The notes: generated by a model not told the origin, from the letters alone. A DNA stretch of 52,056 nucleotides from Mycobacteriales bacterium (GCA_035550055.1 DASZRO010000106.1:1-52056), one strand, 5' to 3'. Shown: positions 32,102 to 40,547, counted from the stretch's first letter. Made by a program: numbers and translations.

Positions 32102-32922
32102 CCACATCCCCCGACGTACGCCGAGAGGTCGTCCGGATTCGTGACGTCGACGTCGACGTGAGCATCTACGGCACTTCTGGCGTACCGGTCGTCCTGATGC
32201 CAGGCGGCGCCGTCGCGTGCTCCGGGTACTTCCCCGACCTGGTCGAGGGACTCGCCGGCCAGACGGTCATCGTCCACGACCGGCTCGGCACGGGGACGTC
32301 GCGAACTGCCGAACCGATCTCGGTCCGCAGCTGGAGCGATGACACCGCCACGCTGCTCGACGGGCTCGGGATCGAGCGCGCCCTGCTGGTCGGCCACAGC
32401 CTCGGCGGGGCGCTGGCAGCGCAGGTGCTGCTCGATCACCCGGAGCGGGTCGCGGGCGTCCTGCTGCTCGACCCGACGCCCCTCAACGACCGGCCGCTGT
32501 GCACGCGGGCATCGAAGGGTGCGGCCGCGCTGGCGCGGTTGTGCCGGCTGCCGCTCGTCGGCGGCGGATTCGAGGCGCTGCTCAAGCGCAGCGGTCGGCC
32601 CCGCCGGCTCCGTCCGAGCGCGCGTCAGTCCTTCGACCGCACCTTCTCCGGCTCGTGGCTCGAGGACACCGCAGCCTCGGTCCGGTTGCTCATCGAGGAC
32701 GCCGACGCGTTCTGCGCACGGGAGGTGTCGCCGACCCGGGTGCCGGCGCTCCTGGTCAGCGCGGACCGCAAGCCGACCAACAAGGCCCGAATCGCTCACA
32801 CCGAGCTCGCCGCGATGCTCGGCGCACGGCTCGAGATCTGGCCGAAGACCCAGCACAGCCTCCACCTGCAGAAGCCCGACCTCGTCGTCACCCGCACCCG
32901 CGAGCTGTTGGAGTCATGTTGA
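32098..32922 (+). CDS. alpha/beta hydrolase
   Basis: 274 residues, compact alpha/beta-hydrolase fold. PGGAVACSGYF is the oxyanion region, HDRLGTGTS follows, GHSLGG is the nucleophile elbow, LLLDPTPLND the next strand, and TQHSLHLQKPD carries the catalytic histidine. No signal peptide. It overlaps the oxidase stop by four bases (ATGA) and the aminopeptidase start by seven, so the three are translated together. Substrate unknown; with an aminopeptidase next door, an ester or amide of an amino or hydroxy acid is plausible. Confidence 0.88.
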   Translation: MTTSPDVRREVVRIRDVDVDVSIYGTSGVPVVLMPGGAVACSGYFPDLVEGLAGQTVIVHDRLGTGTSRTAEPISVRSWSDDTATLLDGLGIERALLVGHSLGGALAAQVLLDHPERVAGVLLLDPTPLNDRPLCTRASKGAAALARLCRLPLVGGGFEALLKRSGRPRRLRPSARQSFDRTFSGSWLEDTAASVRLLIEDADAFCAREVSPTRVPALLVSADRKPTNKARIAHTELAAMLGARLEIWPKTQHSLHLQKPDLVVTRTRELLESC

Positions 32923-34382
32923 GCATCTCGACCGGCGCCAGTCATCGCGCGCGCTCCCGCTTCGTCGCCAGCGGCGAGCCGTTGGCCGGCGTCGACGCCC
33001 TCGTCCTACTCGCAACCACGAGCGATGACGGCCCGGCCCTGCTGCCGACGCGGGCGGCAACTGCCCAGCTGCGCGAGCAGATCGCCGGCTCGCTCGGTGC
33101 GGTCGGGTTCGCGGGCAAGCCGGGTCAGCTCGCCCGGATCCCGTTGTCGGCATCCGATGGGCCGAGCGGCGCGACCGTCGTCGGCGTCTCGGCCCAGCCG
33201 AGCGAGGAGGAGCTCCTCGGCGCGATCGGCAGCGGGGTACGCGCCAGCAGCGGTGCCGAGCGCCTCGTCGTCGACGTCGACGTGGACGCAGCGGCGGGGC
33301 TGCTGCGCGCCGCTCTCGCGACGTACCGCTTCACGGAGTACCGGCCGGCCCTCGCCGATGGGGCGACCCGCGACGTGGCGCTCGTCGCCGACGGCGCGCC
33401 AGACTCCGAACGCATCGCCGACCTGGCTGCGGCGGTCTGCTTCGCCCGCGACCTGGTGACCCTCGCACCGGCCGACAAGACTCCGGAGCGCGTCGCCGAG
33501 ATCATCCAGACGGCTGCGGCGCAGGTCGGCGCGGAGTGCCGCATCTACGACGAGGCTGAAATCCGTGACCTGGGCATGGGCGGACTGCTCGCGGTCAGCA
33601 GGGCATCGGCGCATCCGCCCCGGCTGGTTCGCCTCGACGCGCCCGGCGCGGGTGACGCGCGGGTCGCGGTGGTGGGCAAGGGACTCACCTACGACGCGGG
33701 CGGGCTCAACCTCAAGCTCGCGATGCTCGAGTCCATGAAGCTGGACATCGGCGGCGCGGCGGCCGCAGCCGCCGCCGCGTTGTACCTCGCCGCGCACCCG
33801 GGCCGAGCCGGCCTGACGGTGTGGCTGCCGCTCTGCGAGAACGTCACGTCCGGCAACGCCTACCGCGGCGGCGACGTGCTGCGCATGCGCAGCGGGCTGA
33901 CGGTTGAGGTCATGAACACAGACGCCGAAGGCAGGCTGGTGCTTGCCGACGCGATGAGCCTTGCGGCCGACGAGCGCCCGGTTGCGCTCGTCACGATCGC
34001 GACGCTGACCGGCGCGGCATGGCGTGCCCTCGGAGCGAGGACCGCCGCGTTGATGTCGGCGGATGACGCACTCGCCGAGCGGGTCCTCGCCGCCGCCGCA
34101 GCCGGTCATGAGGACGTCTGGCGCATGCCGATGCGTGCCCACTTCGGGAAGACCCTCGAGTCGAAGATCGCCGACCTCAACAACCTCGGGGACGCCCAGA
34201 ACGGCCAGACCATGGTGGCCGCGGCGTTCCTGAGCCGGTTCGCTCCCGATGACCTGCCGTTCGCGCATTTCGACATCGCGGGCCCGGCGTACAACCACGG
34301 CGAGGCCTACGACCACGTACCCGCCGCCGGAACCGGCTTCGGCGTCGCCACTCTCGTCGAGTTGCTGAACCGGCCGTGGTGA
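32916..34382 (+). CDS. M17 leucyl-aminopeptidase-family metallopeptidase
   Basis: 488 residues. The two-metal active site is intact: GKGLTYDAGGLNLK (Lys255, Asp260), MKLDIGGAAA (Asp277) and NTDAEGRLVLADA (Asp336, Glu338, Arg340), positions that match the E. coli PepA set with an offset of about 15. It removes N-terminal residues from peptides in the cytoplasm. The N-terminal domain (1-160) is shorter and more divergent than in PepA. It overlaps the hydrolase upstream by seven bases and SBP3 by four, tying peptide breakdown to ligand uptake. Confidence 0.92.
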   Translation: MLSISTGASHRARSRFVASGEPLAGVDALVLLATTSDDGPALLPTRAATAQLREQIAGSLGAVGFAGKPGQLARIPLSASDGPSGATVVGVSAQPSEEELLGAIGSGVRASSGAERLVVDVDVDAAAGLLRAALATYRFTEYRPALADGATRDVALVADGAPDSERIADLAAAVCFARDLVTLAPADKTPERVAEIIQTAAAQVGAECRIYDEAEIRDLGMGGLLAVSRASAHPPRLVRLDAPGAGDARVAVVGKGLTYDAGGLNLKLAMLESMKLDIGGAAAAAAAALYLAAHPGRAGLTVWLPLCENVTSGNAYRGGDVLRMRSGLTVEVMNTDAEGRLVLADAMSLAADERPVALVTIATLTGAAWRALGARTAALMSADDALAERVLAAAAAGHEDVWRMPMRAHFGKTLESKIADLNNLGDAQNGQTMVAAAFLSRFAPDDLPFAHFDIAGPAYNHGEAYDHVPAAGTGFGVATLVELLNRPW

Positions 34383-35872
34383 GACGGCGCACCCTCGCCA
34401 CAGTCCTCAGCTGCGTCGCGTTCACCGGCGCGTGCGGTACGACGCTGAACGTTTCCGATGCGCCGGGCGGCACGCCGGCCGGCGAGAACCTCGAGGTGAC
34501 CACCGCGCCGCCACCGATCACGGTCGGCCACCCGCCGGCGCGGACGCCACCACAGCAGACGGGCGCGGTGCCCGGTCTCAGCGGCTCGCCCGCACACGCC
34601 GAGACGCCTACGCCTCCCACCTCACTGCACGCTGGTGCGACCGGTTCACCCACCAAGGCTGCGCCGACGACCGCACCGGTCACGACCGGCTCCGGCCCGG
34701 TGCGGGTCGGCGTCCTGTACGTCGGTGGCGTGAGCGCGCTCGCATCCGCTCTCGGCATCCCCGGCCTGTCGACCGGCGACCCCTCGGCCCAAGCGAAGGC
34801 GATCGCCGACTACATCAACCCCCACGGCGGCCTTGCCGGGCGACCCATCGCGCTCTATCCCGAGCCGGTCAATGTGTCGCTCACCGCCGCCAACACCGAC
34901 TCGGCGTACGCCGCAGCGTGTGCCGGCCTGGTGCAGGACGACAAGGTGAGCTTCGTCGTCAGCTATACGAACCTGTCCGCCATAGACCTCGCCTGCTACG
35001 TCCACGCGGGAGTGACCGTCCTCGACGACCAGGCGGAAGTGCCCGACAGCACGGCGAACGCCGACGAGAACACGTTCGCCGCTCCCGGAGAGCTCGCGGT
35101 CGGCCGCGCAACAGTGGCACTGGTCGACGATCTGTGGCGTCGAGGGTGGCTGAACTCCAAGAGCAAGGTCGGCGCGCTCACCTGGGACACACCCGACGGC
35201 CAGGACTTCGCCAGCCACTACCTGGCGCCCGCGCTGTCTCGGCACGGCTTGGCGCTTGCCGCGACGGCGTACGTCAGCCAGGGCACGAGTGGCGCCAACC
35301 AGGCCGGATCGGTGCTGCAGTTCCGCACCAAGGGCGTCAACCGGATCATCCCGATCGCCACCAGCCCACTGTTCTTCATGGAGGCGGCTCAGACCCAGGG
35401 CTATCACCCCGAGTACGCCGTGACGTCGATCTTCGGACCGGGCGCGTTGGTCGAGTCCACCGCTCCCAAAGCGCAGCTCACGGGCGCCGCCGGCATCGGC
35501 TGGGACAAATACCTCGACATCGGCGCCGGCAAGATGCCAGGCCCGGTCAGCGGCAACGAGACACTCTGCTTCAAGATCATGGCGGCGGCCGGTCAACAGT
35601 CGTCGAGCAACACCGTGAAAACATTCCAGACCGCGCTGTGCAACGACTTGTTGTTCCTCCAAGCCGCCAGCAAGCGGTTCGGGCTCGGGCCCGACATGCT
35701 CACCCTCGCCCGACAAGCCCGATTCGGCTTCCCGCCCGCGGACGCCTTCGCGATCCGACTCGAACCCGGGCGGGCGGACGGCGTCTCGGCGTATCGCGAC
35801 GTCAGCTACGAAACCAGCTGCGGCTGCTTCCAGTACACCAGCGGCAACCGGGCGCTTCCGGCGGTCGGCTAG
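34379..35872 (+). CDS. SBP3: lipoprotein substrate-binding protein of LIV-type ABC transporter
   Basis: 497 residues. Lipobox FTGAC (Cys about residue 19), CGTTL after it, then a Pro/Thr/Ala-rich linker of about 85 residues. The Leu/Ile/Val-type fold includes IADYINPHGGLAGRPIALYP, CAGLVQDDKVSFVVSY and SVLQFRTKGVNRIIPI. It ends TSCGCFQYTSG, the local CxC signature. Start at the second of two tandem GTG codons (34379), which overlaps the aminopeptidase stop by four bases (GTGA); 34376 is the alternative. Its stop TAG shares the palindrome CTAG with the convergent SBP4 stop. Confidence 0.85.
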   Translation: MRRRTLATVLSCVAFTGACGTTLNVSDAPGGTPAGENLEVTTAPPPITVGHPPARTPPQQTGAVPGLSGSPAHAETPTPPTSLHAGATGSPTKAAPTTAPVTTGSGPVRVGVLYVGGVSALASALGIPGLSTGDPSAQAKAIADYINPHGGLAGRPIALYPEPVNVSLTAANTDSAYAAACAGLVQDDKVSFVVSYTNLSAIDLACYVHAGVTVLDDQAEVPDSTANADENTFAAPGELAVGRATVALVDDLWRRGWLNSKSKVGALTWDTPDGQDFASHYLAPALSRHGLALAATAYVSQGTSGANQAGSVLQFRTKGVNRIIPIATSPLFFMEAAQTQGYHPEYAVTSIFGPGALVESTAPKAQLTGAAGIGWDKYLDIGAGKMPGPVSGNETLCFKIMAAAGQQSSSNTVKTFQTALCNDLLFLQAASKRFGLGPDMLTLARQARFGFPPADAFAIRLEPGRADGVSAYRDVSYETSCGCFQYTSGNRALPAVG

Positions 35873-37392
35873 CTGACGGAATAGGTGGGGCCCATGTACT
35901 CGAAGCAGGAGCACTTCGGCGCCCAGCCCCACTGCCGGTAGACGGATGGCCCGCCGCGCTCGTCGGCGGCCTCGCGACCACGCCCGCCGTACACCGACGC
36001 GAGCTGCGTCTTGCCGATGACCGACTTCAGCGCCGCAACGACCGGACCGGCGGAGGTCTGCCCGCCGTCCGCAGCCAACGCAGCCGCGTACAGCTCGAGG
36101 CCGTCGCAGGACGTGAAGATCCCCATGTAGTCGTTGTAGCCGCTCGGGCGCAGCCCCTCCGACTTCGCCATGTCCAAGCAGCGCCTCTCGGCGGGGGTCC
36201 AGGCGTAGGGCTGATGGTTCGCATCGACGTCGGCCGATGGCTCCCAGCCGAAGCCGTGGAAATGCGACAGCGTCGTGGCGGGAAGGTTGCCCTCGAACGC
36301 CGCGCCCGCGGACGTCATCAAATACTGCGGGTGCCAACCCTGGGTCTCAGCGGCAAGCGCGAAGAACAGCGCGGCCGGCCCCTCGGCGAAGACGGTGGTG
36401 ACCCCTTCGGCCCGGAAGCGCAGCTCGGCGCTGCCGACCTGCCCGACCTCCTTTGCGTCATCCCCCGAACCCTGGGCGCAGTCGAGAGTGAACGTCACGA
36501 AGTTGATGTGGTGTGCGGTGAGGTACGGCGCGGCGAGGTGGCTGAAGCCCACGTTGTCATCGGCACAGGTGTCGAGCATGACGCCGAGCTTGGTCTTCGG
36601 GGTGAGCAAGCCCGCGGCGATCGCGCCACTGATCCCGATCTTGTAGTGCAGATCCACGCTCGGGTTGGTGGTGGACACCAGCGTCGGGAACTGGCTCTGG
36701 TCGGCGATGTCACCGGGCGCGTAGCCCCCGTAGAGGTGCGGGACGCCCGCCTTCGCCAGGCAGCTCTCGAAGGACTCCAGGTAGACGAAGATGTAGCCGA
36801 CGACTGCGGCGACGTGATGGTCCTGGGTGAAGTCCGCGCACGCCGCCTGGAAGGCCCCCGACCAGTTCGATGCCGCGGTGTCGGTCACGCCGTAGATCGG
36901 CACGATCTTGCGGCCGTCGATCCCGCCGCGCTTGTTCATCGCGGCGACCATCGCGTTGTCGATGTCCTCGTCGGCGATCGTCTGACCCGAGTTGGCGATC
37001 CCGAACGAGCCCAGGTTCGACACCTTGGTGACGATGAAGCCGATGTCGATCGGCGAGGTGTCGGCAGGCTTTGCCGTCGCACTAGAACCGGTCGCCCGGC
37101 CGCCTGGCGCAGCCGCCGTGCCACCGCTCGGCGAGATCCCCGGCGTACCGCCGGCGACACCACCGGCGCGCGTGCCCGCACCAGCGCCGCGGGCGGGGGC
37201 AGCAGCGCTCGGCATCGATCCGGCCGCGCTGCTCGGCGTCGATCCGCCGACCAACGGGCTGGACCCGGCCGCCGGCGCGGCGGCGGCGTTGCCGCCTGCG
37301 GCCGGGCTCTGGTAGCTCGCCTCGATGGTGCTGCCGCACCCGCACAGCACCCCAACGGCAGCCAGCGCGACAACAGACCGGGTCAGCAACAC
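35869..37392 (-). CDS. SBP4: lipoprotein substrate-binding protein of LIV-type ABC transporter
   Basis: 507 residues. Short signal peptide with lipobox VLCGC (Cys about residue 19), CGSTI after it, and an Ala/Gly/Pro/Ser linker of about 100 residues. The fold includes MNKRGGIDGRKIVPIYG, FTQDHHVAAVVGYIF and SAELRFRAEGVTTVFAEG; it ends PKCSCFEYMG with the CxC motif. The GTG at 37392 is preferred because a promoter TTGACA (37427-37422), 17-base spacer, TTTCGT (37404-37399) places the start codon six bases later, giving a leaderless mRNA and a proper signal peptide. The frame is open upstream to 38241 but is antisense to LacI there. Confidence 0.82.
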   Translation of the reverse strand: MLLTRSVVALAAVGVLCGCGSTIEASYQSPAAGGNAAAAPAAGSSPLVGGSTPSSAAGSMPSAAAPARGAGAGTRAGGVAGGTPGISPSGGTAAAPGGRATGSSATAKPADTSPIDIGFIVTKVSNLGSFGIANSGQTIADEDIDNAMVAAMNKRGGIDGRKIVPIYGVTDTAASNWSGAFQAACADFTQDHHVAAVVGYIFVYLESFESCLAKAGVPHLYGGYAPGDIADQSQFPTLVSTTNPSVDLHYKIGISGAIAAGLLTPKTKLGVMLDTCADDNVGFSHLAAPYLTAHHINFVTFTLDCAQGSGDDAKEVGQVGSAELRFRAEGVTTVFAEGPAALFFALAAETQGWHPQYLMTSAGAAFEGNLPATTLSHFHGFGWEPSADVDANHQPYAWTPAERRCLDMAKSEGLRPSGYNDYMGIFTSCDGLELYAAALAADGGQTSAGPVVAALKSVIGKTQLASVYGGRGREAADERGGPSVYRQWGWAPKCSCFEYMGPTYSVS

Positions 37393-37398
37393 CCGGCT

Positions 37399-37467
37399 AC
37401 GAAACCGCCGGAACGGGCGTCTGTCAAGCGCTTGGATCGAAGGACTTCGATGCCCTATGGTGCCGCC
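37399..37467. promoter_or_regulatory. divergent leaderless promoters and LacI-type operator between SBP4 and LacI
   Basis: CAAGCGCTTG (37425-37434) is a perfect 10-bp palindrome with a central CG, the shape of LacI/CcpA-family operators. It overlaps the SBP4 -35 box TTGACA (37427-37422) and a weak LacI -35 box TTGGAT (37432-37437). A second perfect inverted repeat, ATCGAAG-GA-CTTCGAT (37436-37451), lies beside it. The LacI -10 TATGGT (37456-37461) is six bases before its ATG at 37468, mirroring the SBP4 arrangement. A bound repressor would block both genes. Confidence 0.7.
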
Positions 37468-38463
37468 ATGGCGTCGCCCACAATCTACGACGTCGCCACG
37501 AGCGCCGGGGTGAGCATCTCGACGGTGTCGCTGTGCCTCAACAACCCCTCGCGCGTGGCGTCGGCGACCCGCGACCGGGTCCTCGCGGCGGCGGACTCGC
37601 TGGGCTACGTGCCCAAAGCCGACGCGGTCAGCCGGGCCCGCCGAGCGGTCGGCCGGATCGGGGTGATCGCGCCGTTCACCTCCTACCCCTCCTTCGCCCG
37701 GCGCCTCAACGGAGTCCTCACCGAGCTCGCCGCCAGCAATCTCGAGGTGGTCGTCTACGACCACGCCTCGGCGGCGGTCTCGCCGTTGCTGGCGAGCCTG
37801 CCGCTCACCGGCCGCGTCGACGGCCTGCTCGTGGTGTCGTTGCCGATCGACGAGCAGGTGTGCCGCCGGCTCCAGGAACAAGCGATCCCGGCCGTGTTGC
37901 TCGACATCGCCCAGGACGGCTTCGACGTCGTGACCACCGACGACGCCGCGGGCGGACGGCTCGCCGCCCAGCATTTGCTGGAACGCGGGCACACCCGGAT
38001 CGGCTTCCTCGGTGAGGGATGGGTTGCCGACCACGCCCACCAGTCGCAGTGCGAGCTGCGCCTCGCCGGATTGCGGGCGGCGAGCGCGGCCGCCGGTCAT
38101 CCGGTCGACGACGCGCACGTGCGCTTCACCGCACACGACATCGACAGTGCCCGCACCGCCGCACACGAGCTCCTCACCGGGACCGACCGCCCGACGGCGG
38201 TGTTCGCCCATGACGACCTGCTCGCCGCCGCGGTCCTGCAAGCCGCCGGTTCACGCGGACTCGCGGTGCCGTCAGACGTGGCGGTGATCGGCTTCGACGA
38301 CTCGGAGATCGCGGTCGCGCTCGGCCTGACAACCATTCGCCAGCCCTTCGAGGCAAGCGGTCAGGTCGCCGCAAGGGCGTTGCTCGAGCGGATGGCCGAT
38401 CCGGTGCTGCCCACCCGCACGACCACCCTCGACCTCGCGCTCGTCGAGCGCACGACGACCTGA
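37468..38463 (+). CDS. LacI-family repressor divergent from SBP4
   Basis: 331 residues. The LacI helix-turn-helix opens the protein (PTIYDVATSAGVSISTVSLCLNNPSRVASATRDRVLAAADSLGYVP), including the hinge helix, and the rest is a type-1 periplasmic-binding-like sensor (RIGVIAPFTSYPSFARRLNGVL, TTDDAAGGRLAAQHLLERGHTRIGFLG, VIGFDDSEIAVALGLTTIRQP). The ATG at 37468 (MASPTIYDV) is the family start and fits a leaderless promoter; an ATG at 37450 would add six residues. Probable control of SBP4 and of the S12 hydrolase that follows 11 bases downstream. The effector is probably the sugar-, nucleoside- or amide-like ligand of that unit, not identifiable here. Confidence 0.9.
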   Translation: MASPTIYDVATSAGVSISTVSLCLNNPSRVASATRDRVLAAADSLGYVPKADAVSRARRAVGRIGVIAPFTSYPSFARRLNGVLTELAASNLEVVVYDHASAAVSPLLASLPLTGRVDGLLVVSLPIDEQVCRRLQEQAIPAVLLDIAQDGFDVVTTDDAAGGRLAAQHLLERGHTRIGFLGEGWVADHAHQSQCELRLAGLRAASAAAGHPVDDAHVRFTAHDIDSARTAAHELLTGTDRPTAVFAHDDLLAAAVLQAAGSRGLAVPSDVAVIGFDDSEIAVALGLTTIRQPFEASGQVAARALLERMADPVLPTRTTTLDLALVERTTT

Positions 38464-38474
38464 CAGGAGCCCCG

Positions 38475-39713
38475 ATGCACGTCGCAGCAGGATTCGAGCC
38501 GGTCCGCGAACTGCTCGACAACTCCCCGATGCTTCGCGATGGCGGTGCCGCCTTCGCGGCGTACGTCGATGGTGAGCTCGTCGTGGACGCCCACGCCGGG
38601 GTGTCCCGACCAGGGGTCCCGTGGCGGCCCGACAACCTCGCCGTGCTGATGTCGATCACGAAGTCGTTCGCCGCAATGTGCATCCAGATCCTCGACGACC
38701 GCGGGGAGATCGATCTCGACGCCAAGGTCGCGAGGTACTGGCCCGAGTTCGCGGCCGCCGGCAAGGCCGAGGTGACGGTGCGGCAGGTCATGCGGCACAG
38801 CGCCGGCGCAATCACCGTCCCGCCGCAGCTGGAGCTGCTCGCGGGTGACGGCAACGGCTGGGACGCCTACGACGCCATCGCCGAGGCGATCGCCGCCCAG
38901 CCACCGGCCTGGCCGCCGGGAACCAAGCACGGCTACCACGCCCTCACCTTCGGCTGGCTGGTCGCTGAGATCGTCCGCCGCATCACCGGACGCAGCGCTG
39001 GGGACTTCTTCCGCAACGAGGTCGTCAAGCCACTCGACCTCGACATCGTGATCGGTGCCGACGACGCCGACCTCGCCCGCGTCGCACTGGTCACGGAGTT
39101 CGACACGGCCGCGCTGCCGTACCCCATGCGCAAGATGATGGAGACGCTCTCTCGGAAGATGTGCGATCCGACCACGCCGGCGGGCATGGCATTCGCCGGC
39201 AACGGCACCGACTCGGTCATCTCCCGCGTCGTCGATCTGGTCGCTCACGGCGGCATCCTGCGCGCCGAGGTGCTCGCGAGCAGCGGCCTCGCGACCGCGC
39301 CCGCGTTGGCGAAGTTCTTCGGGATCCTCGCCCTCGGCGGCGAGGTCGACGGCAAACGCATCGTGTCCGCCGACTCGGTGCGCAAGTGGACGATCCCCGA
39401 GGTCACCTCGAGCGACTACGTCTCGACGAGCGCGTTCCCGTCCTGGCTCGTGACGGCGTTACGGCTGGAGCGGCTGAGCAGGTCGACCCGCACGCTCGGC
39501 TACCTCTACAACAACCCACCGGCTCGCGGCCCCCGGCCATTCGGCCCGACCCCGACCGCCGTCGGCGGCATGGGTGCCGGCGGGCAGGTGGGATTCGCCG
39601 ACCCGGTACGACGGGTCAGCTGCGGCTTCGTGCGCACCGCCTTGTCCCACAAGCCCGACTTCGGCAACCAGCTGATCGCGAAGTTCTACGAGTGCTTGGA
39701 CGGTCGCAGCTGA
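38475..39713 (+). CDS. S12 serine hydrolase (beta-lactamase fold esterase / D-aminopeptidase-like)
   Basis: 412 residues. The S-x-x-K catalytic motif is SITK, about residues 57-60, in DNLAVLMSITKSFAAMCI; a YxN-like Tyr is in HGYHALTFGWL; HSAGA lies between. Fold is class-C beta-lactamase/DD-peptidase type, no signal peptide, so a cytoplasmic esterase, amidase or D-stereospecific aminopeptidase rather than a true beta-lactamase. AGGAG sits just upstream of the ATG. It follows LacI by 11 bases and is followed by a PucR-type regulator, so it belongs to the SBP4/LacI unit and may process the SBP4 ligand. Confidence 0.85.
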   Translation: MHVAAGFEPVRELLDNSPMLRDGGAAFAAYVDGELVVDAHAGVSRPGVPWRPDNLAVLMSITKSFAAMCIQILDDRGEIDLDAKVARYWPEFAAAGKAEVTVRQVMRHSAGAITVPPQLELLAGDGNGWDAYDAIAEAIAAQPPAWPPGTKHGYHALTFGWLVAEIVRRITGRSAGDFFRNEVVKPLDLDIVIGADDADLARVALVTEFDTAALPYPMRKMMETLSRKMCDPTTPAGMAFAGNGTDSVISRVVDLVAHGGILRAEVLASSGLATAPALAKFFGILALGGEVDGKRIVSADSVRKWTIPEVTSSDYVSTSAFPSWLVTALRLERLSRSTRTLGYLYNNPPARGPRPFGPTPTAVGGMGAGGQVGFADPVRRVSCGFVRTALSHKPDFGNQLIAKFYECLDGRS

Positions 39714-39766
39714 GCAGCTCCGCCGGCCGGGTCCGCAGCGGTCCGGCGTCGGCGCCCGAGGACCTG

Positions 39767-40519
39767 ATGGCCGAGCTCGTCGAACTGCTGCACGCCAACC
39801 TGAGCGTCAACGACGAGCCGGTCGGCGAGGACGTCGCTGCGCTCCGCCGGGCGCTTCGGGGAACGCCTCGAGCGCAGGACGAAACGGTGCTACGCGGGCG
39901 GTTCGAGTCGGCTCGACTCTGCCTGGTCGAGGCGACCGGATCCGAGCTGTTCGCCGTCCGAGCCGAGCTTCGTCGTACCCCGCGGTTGCTGGTCGACGGG
40001 TGGCACGATGCGCTCGTCGTCCTCGTCCCCGGTTTGCCGCGCAACGCGGACATCGCCTCCCACGCGAGCATCTGCCGGACGGTGAGTCGCATCCATCGGG
40101 TAGCGCCGTCGGCCCTCGTGGGGGTGAGCTCACCGGTCGACCGACTTGCGCACGCCGCCCGGGCGCTCGACGAGGCCAGCCGCGCCCTGCGCGAATGCCC
40201 CCAGGGCTGCGCGGTTTACGCCGACGACGTCTGGTTCGCCGTCGCGATCTCCCGGCTCCGCGACAGCCTGGCGGACAGCCTCGCCGTCGGCGGGCCCCTC
40301 GCGCGGCTCGATGAACTCGGGAAGGGCGGCGCCGAGCTGCGCGCGACATTGACCACCTGGCTGCGCCACGACGGCGACGTCCGCGGCGCGGCCCAACAGC
40401 TGCACCTGCACCCGAACAGCCTGCGTTACCGGCTTCGCCGCGCGGCTGAGGTCACCGGCATCGACTTCGCCGACCCGCTCCAGCGACTGGTCACTCTGCT
40501 CGCACTGACCGGCGACTGA
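39767..40519 (+). CDS. short PucR-type transcription regulator
   Basis: 250 residues. The C-terminal PucR helix-turn-helix is intact: WLRHDGDVRGAAQQLHLHPNSLRYRLRRAAEVTGIDFADPLQRLVTLLAL. The N-terminal PucR and GAF-like domains found in the other two PucR proteins of this window are missing, leaving a CdaR-like middle part that has no clear sensor motif. The ATG at 39767 has GAGGA four bases upstream; the frame is open before it but runs antisense-like under the S12 gene. It ends 28 bases before copy 2 of the palindromic repeat. Confidence 0.8.
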   Translation: MAELVELLHANLSVNDEPVGEDVAALRRALRGTPRAQDETVLRGRFESARLCLVEATGSELFAVRAELRRTPRLLVDGWHDALVVLVPGLPRNADIASHASICRTVSRIHRVAPSALVGVSSPVDRLAHAARALDEASRALRECPQGCAVYADDVWFAVAISRLRDSLADSLAVGGPLARLDELGKGGAELRATLTTWLRHDGDVRGAAQQLHLHPNSLRYRLRRAAEVTGIDFADPLQRLVTLLALTGD

Positions 40520-40547
40520 ATCCTTCGAATATCTCCGTCCGCCGTTC

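Noticed and set aside
34432-38463. A 1343-codon plus-strand open frame across SBP3, SBP4 and LacI
   Set aside because: Only its end is real (LacI). Before 37468 it is out of frame with SBP3 and antisense to SBP4, with Arg/Pro-rich composition expected of high-GC shadow frames.
38475-39713. Antibiotic-resistance beta-lactamase
   Set aside because: SxxK is present, but there is no signal peptide and it lies in a LacI/SBP unit; esterase or D-aminopeptidase is more likely.
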